Source of the DNA: Tetrapyrgos nigripes
Lineage: Eukaryota > Basidiomycota > Agaricomycetes > Agaricales > Campanellaceae
Assembly (NCBI GenBank): GCA_013368315.1
Contig: JAACJM010000188.1
Location: 103,348-167,347, forward strand
Direction: 5' to 3'
Length of the DNA: 64,000 nt
The notes under the pieces were generated by a model that was not told the DNA's origin, did no database searches, and saw only the letters and a list, made by a program, of their open reading frames with translations. Below are positions 47,036 to 58,235 of this stretch, one piece after another (within the stretch, counting starts at the first letter, position 1; each line of letters begins with the position of its first letter). The translations under genes and the position numbers were made by a program.

Positions 47036-48783
47036 ACCCATGTCTTGCTTGGGCATTCCTGTGTCATTCACCTTGGGACCTCAACCCAGAGCTGCAGACA
47101 GCTGTCCCTGAGGTCCCTGTCAAGTTTTCAGAGTGAATGACACAGGCCTCAGCTTGTGGTCACTGTTGCCAGTGGTGAGCAGAGACCAGCATCTTGCTCA
47201 GGTGTTTTTGTGTCATTTGCCTCAGGACCTTGATCCAGAGGTGCAGACAACCTGCCCCCAGGTCTCTGTCAAGTTTTTAGAGCAAATGACACAGGACTTG
47301 GCTCACAGTTGCTGTTGCAAGGAGTGGAAAGTGACTGACATTGTGCTCCACTGTTCTTGTGTCACTTGCCTCAGGACCTTGACCCAGAGGTGCAGACAGT
47401 CCCCTTCAAGGTCTCTCTGAAGATCTCAGAGTCAATGACACAGGACTTGGCCTCTGGTTACTGTTGCAGATGTCTTGCTCAACTGTTTTTGTGTCATTTG
47501 CTTCATTGCCTTGACCCAGAGGTAGGGACAGCCCCCCTCAAGGTCTCTGTGATCAAATGACACAAGGCTAGACTCACAGTCACTGTTGTAAGATGCTGCA
47601 ATGATGGGCACATACCAAAGACACAGCCACTAGCAGAGGGTACCCTTTGCCCAGGGCCACAGCCGCATTTTTTGAGAGCATAGCCACTGGCAGAGGGTAC
47701 CCTCTGCCAGCAAGCACAGCCACTCTGGCAGAGGGTACCCTCTGCCCAGGGCCACAGCCGCATTTTTGAGAACACAGCCACTGGCAGAGGGTACCCTCTG
47801 CCAGTAAGCACAGCCACTCTGGCAGAGGGTACCCTCTGCCAGCACAGCCACTCTGACAGAGGGTACCCTCTGCCAGCACAGCCACTCTGGCAGAGGGTAC
47901 CCTCTGCCAGCACAGCCACTCTGACAGAGGGTACCCTCTGCCCAGGGCCACAGCCGCATTTTTGAGAGCACAGCCACTGGCAGAGGGTACCCTTTGCCAG
48001 AAAGCATTGTCACTGGCAGAGGATACTCTTTGCCAAAGGCACAGCCGCATTTTTGGGCAGCAAACAGCTACTTTGGAGAGGTATCTACCCTCTGCTGTTG
48101 CAAGCTGTACTGAGGAGACTGAGGTGGGTCTTTCACTGTGCAGCCTCAACTCAGAGATGGGGACAGTCTCCTCTGAGGTCTCTGGGACTCTGAAAATGAC
48201 ACAGGACTCAGCTCATGGTCACTGTTGCAAGCAGCAGTGAAGAACTGATCTCTTGTTCAGTTGTTTCTGTGTCATTTGCTTCATGGTCTTAAACCAGAGG
48301 TGAGGACAGTCCCACTCAAGGACTCTGTCAACTTTTTGGAGTGAATGACACAGGACCTGGCTTGTGGTTGCTGTTGCAAGCAGTGGAGAGGGACTAATGT
48401 CTTGTGCAACTGTTTCTGTGTCATTCCAGTTGGAACCTGAGCCCAGAGGTGGAGACAGCCACTCCCAAGGTCTCTGTCAAGTCTTTGGAGTGAATGACAC
48501 AGGACTCAGCTTGTGGTTGCTGTTGCCAGCAGTGAGCAAGAGACCAATGTCTTGCTCAGGTATTCCTGTGTCATTCAGCTTGGAATCTTGACCCAGAGAT
48601 GCAGAATGCTACCTCTGAGGTCTCTGTCAAGTTTTCAGAGCAAATGACACAGGACTTGGCTTGTGGTCACTGTTGTCAGTGGTGAGCAAAGACTGACGCC
48701 TTGCTCAGGCATTCCTGTGTCATTTGCCTTGGGACCTTGACCCAGAGCTGCAGACAGCTGTCTCTGAGGCCCCTGTTAAGTTT
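47035..48783. repeat. Second composite spacer (decayed monomers plus short palindrome array)
   Basis: A duplicate of 40740-42955 in the same order. The palindrome array (47636-48005) has only about 9 units against 23, which accounts for the 483-bp length difference. Outside the array the two spacers differ at only a few bases. Confidence 0.95.
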
Positions 48784-51304
48784 TCAGAGCGAATGACACA
48801 TTGCTTGGCTCGCGGTCGCTGTTGCCAGCGGTGAGCAGACACCCACGTCTTGCTCGGGCGTTGCTGTGTCATTCGCCTCGAGACCTCGACCCAGAGCTGC
48901 AGACAGCCCTCTCTGAGGTCCCTGTCAAGTTTTCAGAGCGAATGACACATTGCTCGGCTCGCAGTCACTGTTGCCAGCGGTGAGCAGACACCCACATCTT
49001 GCTCGGGCGTTCCTGTGTCATTCGCCTCGGGACCTCGACCAAGAGCTGCAGACAGCCCTCCCTGAGGTCCCTGTCAAGTTTCCAGAGCGAATGACACATT
49101 GCTCGGCTCGCGGTCGCTGTTGCCAGCGGTGAGCAGACACCCATGTCTTGCTTGGGCGTTCCTGTGTCATTCGCCTCGAGACCTCGACCCAGAGCTGCAG
49201 ACAGCCCTCCCTGAGGTCCCTGTCAAGTTTTCAGAGCGAATGACACATTGCTCGGCTCGCAGTCACTGTTGCCAGCGGTGAGCAGACACCCACGTCTTGC
49301 TCGGGCGTTCCTGTGTCATTCGCCTCGGGACCTCGACCAAGAGCTGCAGACAGCCCTCCCTGAGGTCCCTGTCAAGTTTCCAGAGCGAATGACACATTGC
49401 TCGGCTCGCGGTCGCTGTTGCCAGCATTGAGCAGACACCCACGTCTTGCTCGGGCGTTCCTGTGTCATTGACCTCAGGACCTCAACCCAGAGCTGCAGAC
49501 AGCCCTCCCTGAGGTCCCTGTCAAGTTTCCAGAGCGAATGACACATTGCTCGGCTCGCGGTCGCTGTTGCCAGCGGTGAGCAGACACCCACGTCTTGCTT
49601 GGGTGTTCCTGTGTCATTCGCCTCGGGACCTCGACCCAGAGCTGCAGACATCCCTCCCTGAGGTCCCTGTCAAGTTTTCAGAGCGAATGACACACTGCTT
49701 GGCTCGCGGTCGCTGTTGCCAGCGGTGAGCAGACACCCACATCTTGCTCGGGCGTTCCTGTGTCATTCGCCTCGGGACCTCGACCCAGAGCTGCAGACAT
49801 CCCTCCCTGAGGTCCCTGTCAAGTTTCCAGAGCGAATGACACATTGCTCGGCTCGCGGTCACTGTTGCCAGCGGTGAGCAGACACCCACGTCTTGCTCGG
49901 GCGTTCCTGTGTCATTCGCCTCGGGACCTCGACCCAGAGCTGCAGACATCCCTCCCTGAGGTCCCTGTCAAGTTTCCAGAGCGAATGACACATCGCTCGG
50001 CTCGCGGTCGCTGTTGCCAGCGGTGAGCAGACACCCACGTCTTGCTCGGGCGTTCCTGCGTCATTCGCCTCGGGACCTCGACCCAGAGCTGCAGACATCC
50101 CTCCCTGAAGTTCCTGTCAAGTTTTCAGAGCGAATGACACATCGCTCGGCTCGCTGTCGCTGTTGCCAGCAGTGAGCAGACACCCATGTCTTGCTCGGGC
50201 ATTCCTGTGTCATTCGCCTCGGGACCTCGACCCAGAGCTGCAGACAGCCCTCCCTGAGGTCCCTGTCAAGTTTCCAGAGCGAATGACACATTGCTCGGCT
50301 CGCGGTCGCTGTTGCCAGCAGTGAGCAGACACCCACGTCTTGCTCGGGCGTTCCTGTGTCATTCGCCTCGGGACCTCGACCCAGAGCTGCAGACAGCCCT
50401 CCCTGAGGTCCCTGTCAGGTTTCCAGAGCGAATGACACATTGATCGGCTCGCGGTCGCTGTTGCCAGCGGTGAGCAGACACCCACGTCTTGCTCGGGCGT
50501 TCCTGTGTCATTCGCCTCGGGACCTCGACCCAGAGCTGCAGACATCCCTCCCTGAGGTCCCTGTCAAGTTTTCAGAGCGAATGACACATTGCTCGGCTCG
50601 CAGTCACTGTTGCCAGCAGTGAGCAGACACCCACGTCTTGCTCGGGCGTTCCTGTGTCATTCGCCTCGGGACCTCGACCCAGAGCTGCAGACAGCCCTCC
50701 CTGAGGTCCCTGTCAAGTTTTCAGAGCGAATGACACATTGCTCGGCTCGCAGTCACTGTTGCCAGCGGTGAGCAGACACCCACGTCTTGCTCGGGCGTTC
50801 CTGTGTCATTCGCCTCGGGACCTCGACCAAGAGCTGCAGACAGCCCTCCCTGAGGTCCCTGTCAAGTTTCCAGAGCGAATGACACATTGCTCGGCTCGCG
50901 GTCGCTGTTGCCAGCATTGAGCAGACACCCACGTCTTGCTCGGGCGTTCCTGTGTCATTGACCTCAGGACCTCAACCCAGAGCTGCAGACAGCCCTCCCT
51001 GAGGTCCCTGTCAAGTTTTCAGAGCGAATGACACATTGCTCGGCTCGCAGTCACTGTTGCCAGCGGTGAGCAGACACCCACGTCTTGCTCAGGCGTTCCT
51101 GTGTCATTCGCCTCGGGACCTCGACCAAGAGCTGCAGACAGCCCTCCCTGAGGTCCCTGTCAAGTTTCCAGAGCGAATGACACATTGCTCGGCTCGCGGT
51201 CGCTGTTGCCAGCAGTGAGCAGACACCCACGTCTTGCTCGGGCGTTCCTGTGTCATTCGCCTCGGGACCTCGACCCAGAGCTGCAGACATCCCTCCCTGA
51301 GGTC
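48783..51304. repeat. 149-bp satellite block III
   Basis: About 17 copies, with local subfamilies (accaagagctgc and gcagtcactgtt variants alternate at a two-monomer period near 48950-49280 and 50590-51180). Ends abruptly within a monomer at 51304, followed by unique sequence. Confidence 0.95.
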
Positions 51305-51955
51305 ATTCACCACCTTCAGAGACGACATACAAGTTTACTACCTACATAAATAATCTGCAGTGTCTTCTGTTTTTATTTTTCATTTTTTTTTACGCATAGC
51401 AATTAAACAGATACAAATAGAGCCAAACTGAGTGGAAATTCGGATTCAGCGACCCGAAACACCCTAGAAAACATATCTACACTGATATCAGATGTCAATA
51501 TCATGCAATATCTCTGGCCAATGCAAGCGTTTTCCTTTTTTAGGCATAGCTCCTCTGGATCTCATTGGCTGGTAGAAAAAAACTGTGTTCCCAAGCTCAG
51601 GAAGTCTATGCGCAGCATCTTGCCAACTGGCGCGAAGAACGGAGTTGATTAGACCAAGCTACCAGTACCCTTCCTCCTCGCCCAAACCAGTGTTTTGGCC
51701 ATATCTCTGTGTCTGGTTCGGATATTGGAAATCCGGGTGGATATTTGGATTCGGCAGCCAGAAATGCACCTTGTCACCCACCCAGATGATTTTTCATCGC
51801 CGGCTCTGGGAATTTATTTCGCATTTTCTGGGCCAGCCACAGCACCAACTCTCACTGTGAGCACAGATCCATGATCCTATTGAGCGTAGGCACGTTTCCA
51901 GCCAATTTCGGGCCGTGAGAAAATTTAGCCAAATCCGGTCCCTCCCCCTCCCCCC
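51305..51955. other. No gene identified
   Basis: AT-richer unique sequence between the satellite and the 50-bp array. No coding support. Confidence 0.5.
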
Positions 51956-51956
51956 C

Positions 51957-52455
51957 AGCCACGCTGGCAAAGGGTACCCTTGGCCGCTTCAGCCACTTGG
52001 GGACACAGCCACACTGGCAAAGGGTACCCTTGGCCGCTTCAGCCACTTGGGGGCACAGCCACACTGGCAAAGGGTACCCTTGGCCGCTTCAGCCACTTGG
52101 GGGCACAGCCACACTGGCAAAGGGTACCCTTGGCCGCTTCAGCCACTTGGGGACACAGCCACACTGGCAAAGGGTACCCTTGGCCGCTTCAGCCACTTGG
52201 GGGCACAGCCACACTGGCAAAGGGTACCCTTGGCCGCTTCAGCCACTTGGGGGCACAGCCACACTGGCAAAGGGTACCCTTGGCCGCTTCAGCCACTTGG
52301 GGGCACAGCCACACTGGCAAAGGGTACCCTTGGCCGCTTCAGCCACTTGGGGGCACAGCCACACTGGCAAAGGGTACCCTTGGCCGCTTCAGCCACTTGG
52401 GGGCACAGCCACACTGGCAAAGGGTACCCTTGGCCGCTTCAGCCACTCTGGCAAA
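51957..52455. repeat. 50-bp tandem array with GGTACC core
   Basis: Ten near-perfect copies of ggcaaagggtacccttggcc plus gcttcagccacttgggggca and cagccacact. The core is an imperfect version of the palindrome in the satellite spacers, sharing GGCARAGGGTACCC and agccact. Spurious frames of over 170 codons cross it. Confidence 0.95.
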
Positions 52456-52534
52456 GGGCCGCCTTTTCATTCAGCTGACCAAAACCTACCTTTGACTGCA
52501 ACCACCACCACCACCAACTTGAGAGGTAAATAGC

Positions 52535-53250
52535 CACCCTTTTTCGCTTTTTTTTCGCTTTTTTCGCTTTTTTCTCTTGTTTTCACTAGCAAAAAAGACC
52601 AAGTTATGTTGTGTAAGGCTTGCCTGATATGGAAGCCAGATCATAGAATACTTTTCCACGGTCTCTGGCATGCTGCAGTGGCTGGTTTTTTTTTTTTTTT
52701 TGCGTTTCTTCGTGTCTTTTGGGGGCACTTTTTCGCATTTTTTCGTGTTTGCTTTCATTTGAAGTTATGTAAGGCTTGCCTGATATGAGAAGGAGGCTAT
52801 ATAAGCTTCCGCATGGCCTCTGGCATGCTGTTTTGGCTCGTTTTTTCGTGTTTTTTCATGTCTTTTCGTGTCTTTTTGGAGGCTTTTTTCGCATTTTTCG
52901 CATTTTTTTGGTGTTTCTTCAGGGTTTTCTTTCATTTGAGGTTGTGTAAGGCTTGTCTGATATGAGAAGAACGTTATATAAGCTTTCCCAGAGCCTCTGG
53001 CATGCTGTTTTGGCTCGTTTTTTTCGTGTTTTTTCATGTCTTTTCATGTCTTTTTGGAGGCTTTTTCGCATTTTTTGGGTGTTTCTTCAGGGTTTTCTTT
53101 CATTTGAGGTTGTGTAAGGCTTAGGGTTTTAACGTTATATAAGCTTTCCCAGAGCCTCTGGCATGCTGCTTTTTCGCATTTTTTGTGTTTCTATGGTGTT
53201 TTCTTAGGATAAGCTTTTCCAGAGCCTCTGGTATCGGGCTTTATTTCGCA
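52535..53250 (+). repeat. T-rich tandem repeat, about 160-175 bp
   Basis: Four copies start near 52605, 52763, 52940 and 53105 with gttgtgtaaggcttgcctga. They continue with gctatataagctt, gcctctggcatgctg and long TTTTTCGCATTTTT tracts. The TATATAAG box in most copies is promoter-like. The intact ParB-like gene begins just downstream. Confidence 0.75.
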
Positions 53251-53408
53251 TTTGTTTTCTTTCATTCATGTATATATATCAACGGTTGCTGCACAGGTTC
53301 ATCCTTCATGTACATATGATTGGATCGGAAAGACGACGTTGGCTGTCACCCACCCTGATGCTGCTCGCTTTCTTTCTTTCTTTCTTTCTATGCAGTTTGA
53401 CAGCCATC

Positions 53409-54417
53409 ATGTCCACACCAACTCAAGACAACACCACCACCACCACCACCAGCACCATCACCACCACTGTGAGTGTCTGTTCTTTGCTGCCCGAGTCAGG
53501 TTTAACGCCCAGAGTCCATATAGACCTCTTTCAAATTTTTCCAGTCCAAGCACCCTTGCCTTTTTGGTCTCGAAAAGCAACAGATGCTGGTGAGGTTTCT
53601 ATGCGCAAATACCTTGTCAGAAGACATGCCCTTCACTTTTCCGATGTGCACAAACTGGGAGGACACCCTGACAGCGAGTGGTCCACCAGTGGAAGAGTGG
53701 ACGCCGTCTGATGAGGAGGTGAAGGAGGCCAAGAAGATGAGCTCGAACGATGTCTATGCATGGCTGACGACAAAAGGTCAGCTTGGGATGTTTCGGCTCC
53801 ATGTCGCCGCTTTTCTTGGGAACCCTCAAAACAGAGACAGAAGTGCAGGAGGCATCCGCTTCCTGTGCAGCCAGATCACGGACAGAAAGGTGGCTGATGA
53901 TCCACAGGCAATGGTCGTCGTTCCACTGGCACGAGAAGGATGGAGGGAGCTTGATGCAAACACACCTCGAGGAGAGCAGCCCCTGGACGACGAGACCGGA
54001 AACCCACTAGAGGTGATGATCATCTCAGGCCATCACCGAGCACAAGCCCTGGCTATTAAATTCGCATTGGAGCCACAGCTTGTCAAGCCAACATGGACGT
54101 GCCATGTCATTAAACCTGGTCGGTAGTAACATATCCCTCTTGAAGCACTTTGCAACTCATATTAGATACACACACCAGATTACTGGGCGATGCTCAGCTC
54201 AGCGCAGCAGCTCCAACTAATGACAACACTCAACAGCAACACCAACGCCACACCTACAAAGGCCGCTGATTCGGAACGGTCCGAGCTTTTGGGTTTGATA
54301 GACCGCTTCCGATCACAGTCACAGTCCCAGTCCCAGTCACCGACACTGTCAGTCAGTGCACTCATAGAGAGTACAAACATTTTGAACTTAGGGTTATTAA
54401 GATATCCTAGGGTTTGA
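53409..54417 (+). CDS. ParB/sulfiredoxin-fold-like protein
   Basis: Exons 53409-53468 (MSTPTQDN plus Thr run), 53545-54118 and 54179-54417; introns of 76 and 60 nt; 873 nt, 290 aa, open. Residues about 150-200 show the ParB/Srx core: MVVVPLAREGW, then VMIISGHHRAQALAIKFA with the G-H-H-R motif at 182-185, then a strand WTCHVIKPG. In bacterial ParB this GxHR(x)xA region binds CTP and underlies DNA clamping; in sulfiredoxin it binds ATP. The N-terminal part (NWEDTLTASGPPVEEW, DVYAWLTTKGQLGMFRLH) is unrecognised. The third exon is Gln/Ser-rich. The last ten residues (NLGLLRYPRV) derive from the repeat that starts at about 54385, so the native C-terminus is probably lost. Fold assignment is inference; function in a fungus is unknown. 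Confidence 0.6.
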
Positions 54418-54432
54418 GTAGGGGTCTACCCT

Positions 54433-54486
54433 ATGGAATATGACTGCCCGCACAATGGCCATTGTGACGGCTAGCATAACTATAGG
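54433..54486 (-). repeat. Palindromic repeat element, copy C
   Basis: Carries CACAATGGCCATTGTG at 54451-54466 with the same flanks as 13834-13890, inverted. Preceded by ctagggtttgagtaggggtc, a phrase also at 7977-8000. Confidence 0.75.
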
Positions 54487-54494
54487 GCTGATAT

Positions 54495-54763
54495 CGAGTC
54501 CAAATCTTCAAGTTTTAAGACAAACAGGGCAGCGGTTGTTGAGATAATCGCAAAACAACACTAAAAAAGATGACATAATGGCCTGCAGACCAGGTACCCC
54601 AAAAAGTGCTCCCCCAGACCTGACCCCAGAGCGCCCACAGCTTTCGAGGTCTGGGAATTCAAATCTGCAGTTTTTAGGACAAACAGATGAGCAGGGGACA
54701 AGCAGCGTGTGGACCTTTGAAAAGAGCACCAATGTCTATTGTCAGAGCCAACCTATACATAGA
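54495..54763 (-). repeat. 412-bp dispersed repeat, copy 3 (partial, inverted)
   Basis: Reverse complement matches 7545-7815 and 9970-10240 with more substitutions. The 74-codon open frame (54732-54508) is still intact and ends NNRCPVCLKT as in the other copies. Confidence 0.75.
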
Positions 54764-54959
54764 TCAGTTGCTGTAAAATTGATGTTGTGGTGGTCATCAT
54801 TGATCTTCATCGGTAGAAGCAAATAATTGGGTGTGTTGTTGAAAGTGATCTTGCAATCGTGCATTTCTATGTATAAGTATTTATCCACTAGGTGAGAAAT
54901 AGTCCGGAATAATCAACTATGTATCTAATCCAAAAAAAGTCAACCTGAACATACATGCA

Positions 54960-55180
54960 AAAGATACACTCGGACTTAGGGTTATTAGGGGGTCCTAGGG
55001 TCATCTTAGGGTTTTAGGCTAGGGTGGGCGATAGGGTGAGGCTAGGCCAGGGACTAGGGAAGGACTAGGGAAGGGACTAGGGAAGGGCTAGGGAAGGGAC
55101 TAGGGAAAGGACTAGGGAAAGGACTAGGGAAGGGACTAGGGAAAGGACTAGGGAATGACTTGGGAAGAGACTAGAGAAGA
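54960..55180 (+). repeat. GGGAAGGGACTA minisatellite
   Basis: Tandem gggactaggg-aag/aaa units with TTAGGGTTATTAGGG at the left edge. Simple purine-rich array. Confidence 0.75.
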
Positions 55181-55259
55181 GAAGGCAGCAGGGAAGGAGA
55201 GGTGTACTCTAGCTTCCTGGACAATAGATTCAACACAAGGAAAGAGACAGTAAAGAACA

Positions 55260-57060
55260 GAAGGCAGTAGGGAAGGAGAGACATACTCTAGCGTCCTGGA
55301 CAATGTCAATTGGGTTCCTGAGGGAATGACTAGGGGAGGGACTGGGCTTTGACAAGTTAAGAGACTAGAGAACAGAAGACAGTAGGGAAGGAGAGACATA
55401 CACTTTCACCCTTTATGTTTTTAACAGTGCAATTGTAGCTCAGTTTATATCTTCCTGGACGATAGGCTTATATGTGCTCAGATGCTATGTTGAATATTAC
55501 ATGTGCGCTATAATGACTGATTGTAGCGTCTTAGACAATACACACAGTATTTACAACGATGATTTAGATGTCTTGAACAACATGGACAGTAATCAGTTTC
55601 ACTTCAGCGTCTCAGACGTTACAAATGGACTACAATAATGCTTACTGCGACTTCTTAACTCCTGTGGATCAGTTTGTATCCTCCTGGACGATAAGTTTGT
55701 TTCTCTGTCTGATCTATATGTACTTATTCGATTTTTAACTGCTTACATCCTCTAGATAAGTTTATTGTGCCCGGATGCTATGTTGAAAACTGACTGCACA
55801 ATTTCCATGTGTGTGGTATAATTACTGATTGGACTTCACACAGTGTTTACAACAATAATTTATATGTCTTGAACAATATGCACAGTAATCAGTTTCATTT
55901 CAGCATCTCAGACGATATGATTATAATGCTTACTGTAACTTCTTACTTCCTGTGGATCAGTTGTATCCTCCTGGATGATAAGTTTAATCCTCCTTCTTAT
56001 CTATACCACCATAATGTTCACTGTAACTTCTTCCTGTGGATCAGTTTGTATCCTCCTGGACGATAAATTTATTTCTCTGTCTGAACTATATTTACTGATG
56101 GAACTTTCAACTGCTTACATCCTCTAGATAAGTTTGTATCTTCCTGGACGATAAGTTTATTATGCCCAGATGCACAATTTGCGCGTGTGTGCTATAATTA
56201 AATGATTGAACCACCATAATGCTTACTGTAACTTCTTGATTCCTTTTGATCAGTTTATATCCTCCTGGACGATAAGTTTATTTCTGTGTTTGATCTATAT
56301 TTACTGATTGGACTTGTAACTGCTTACATCCTCTAGATCAGTTTGTATCTTCCTGGACAATAAGTTGATCTCTGCCCGGATACCATGTTGTATACTCACT
56401 GCACAATTACCTGATTGGACTTGTAGCGTCTTAGACAATACACACAGTATTTACCAATAATTTATATGTCTTAAACAGTACACACAGTAATCATCTTAAT
56501 TTCAGCGTCTCAGACGATATGATTATATCTGCCCGGATGCTATGGTTAATACTTACTGCACGATTTCCCCGTCTGGGTGGATAAGTTTGTATCTTCCTGG
56601 ACGCTATGTTATGTTGAGTACTCACTGCACAATTTCCGCATCTAAGCTGTAATTACTGATTGGACTAGTAGCGTCTTAGACAATGCACACACTACATAAT
56701 CATTTTTGTTTCTGTGTCCCGGACAATATGATTGGACCAGAATAATCCTTACTGTAAGTTCCTACATTCTTTAGATAAGTTTGTATCATCGAGGACAATA
56801 AGTTTATATCTTCCCACATATGTTGAACACTTACTGAACTATAATTACGGATGGGGCTTCTAGCATCTGTTAATTTGCACAGTAATCACTTTCATCTCAG
56901 CGTTTCAGACGTTATGATTGGACCAGACTAAGTAACTTCTGATATTCTGCAGATAAGTTTGTATCTTCCTGGACGATAAGTTCATATCTGTCCGGATGCT
57001 ATGTTGAAGACTTACCGCACAATTTCTGCTCCTGAGTTATAATTACCATTGGACTTGTAC
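55260..57060. repeat. AT-rich region with recurring CCTGGACGATAAGTTT and GCGTCTTAGAC phrases
   Basis: tcctcctggacgataagttt recurs about ten times. agcgtcttagacaatacaca and agcgtctcagacgatatgat recur several times each, in varied order. A degenerate complex satellite. No coding sequence. Confidence 0.7.
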
Positions 57061-57389
57061 AAGCGTCTTAGGCCAAGCATTCGCGTAGCGTCCAGGAGGC
57101 TATGGACTTTCAGAAAGTGCCTATGTCTACCCTCTAATTGGATGCAAAATTGATAGAGCAACTCGATAAAGCTGGGAACCACGACAATGAGAACTTGTAG
57201 CGAGGAAAAGTATGTTTTAGTAGCGGTAGTAATAACACTCAGCCACAATTCCGCTTTCCCCTCTTTCTCTTGGGAATTTGGACTGTTTAAAAATCCCCAA
57301 GTGAAGCCAACAGGCGTATTCATACTCCCTCTTTCCAATTATGAGTGTTATGGAGCTGCTAAAAGATGTTCAGGGGGTGAAATGCAGGA

Positions 57390-57705
57390 CATCTAGATAT
57401 GTGAACGTCCAAGACGCTCACATACACAGATAGATTGAAATATGCATCTGAGTATGTGAACGTCCAATACGCTCGCATACTCAGATGGATTGTGATCTAC
57501 ATCTGAGTATGTGACCGTCAGAGACACTCATATACACAGATGTATTCCAGCGTCTTGGACATTCACATAGACAGCTAGATTGAGATCAACAACAGATGGA
57601 TTGAAATCTACATCTGAGTATGTGAACGTCCAAGACGCTCATATACACAAATGTATTCCAGTCCAGCGTCTTGGACGTTGACATCAACATCTGAGTATCA
57701 CATTG
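57390..57705 (+). repeat. Hairpin-rich repeat (GTCCNAGAC core), copy 2
   Basis: Same family as 7350-7535: gtgaacgtccaagacgctca and tacacagat, catctgagtatgtgaacgtc, repeated five to six times. Confidence 0.7.
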
Positions 57706-58015
57706 GACATCAACTCGGATAACGGTACATCCTTATAATACCTTCCTATGGCTAGGTTGATGGAAACTAAGTGATACGCCTGTTCAATCCTTTAATACCT
57801 TTAATATCCTTATCCTGTACCTACATTTTCCTAGCCTCGTACATACATACTACTTCGAACCTGTGAATACATAGTACGCTAAAAGTTCTTTCTGAGTTCT
57901 CTCTCGCTTGTTGAGTACTTGCAACTATAACTACTGATGGGGCTTCTAGCGTCTAAGACAATATGGATTTATTGAGTCAAGTATGAAATCTCTAAGATTG
58001 CCTTGTTCATGTTTG

Positions 58016-58054
58016 CTTAGAGAGTATATGCTCTTTGAGCATATACTCTCTAAG
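58016..58054. repeat. Perfect 18-bp inverted repeat (hairpin)
   Basis: Arm CTTAGAGAGTATATGCTC, loop TTT, and the exact complement. It lies 0.18 kb downstream of the 693-aa gene's stop, outside any array. Confidence 0.9.
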
Positions 58055-58235
58055 AAGAAACAGATAAGGCTTTCCTTAAGAGTTGCCTACTTAACACAGA
58101 AATACATTTTTTCGTAAGTTCAAAATAAATTTATCAAATGCAACAGGTACAGGCCCGTAGGACAATATAGGAGACGGAGATGATAATAACTAAGGTAATT
58201 ACTGCGATGATACTAAAAATCCACTACATATAGCT

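Larger units (their letters stand above)
36290..51304. repeat. 15-kb satellite domain with 149-bp monomers (overview)
   Basis: Three blocks of near-identical 149-bp monomers (36640-40740, 42955-47035, 48780-51304), about 27, 27 and 17 copies. They are separated by two composite spacers of decayed monomers plus a palindrome array. The left edge (36290-36640) has GC-richer, diverged monomers. Block GC is well above the flanks. Open frames of 60-210 codons recur every 149 bp on both strands because the monomer lacks stops in some frames; they are not genes. Confidence 0.97.

Noticed and set aside
36640..51304. Dozens of 60-210-codon open frames on both strands in the 149-bp satellite
   Set aside because: They recur every 149 bp with the same peptide and shift with indels. 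No start context, splice or codon signal supports them.
51915..52533. Three overlapping 170-187-codon plus-strand frames
   Set aside because: Translation of the 50-bp repeat in all three frames (50 is not a multiple of 3), a repeat artefact.
55809..56066. 85-codon frame in the AT-rich repeat region
   Set aside because: Built from the recurring CCTGGACGATAAGTTT repeat; no coding character.
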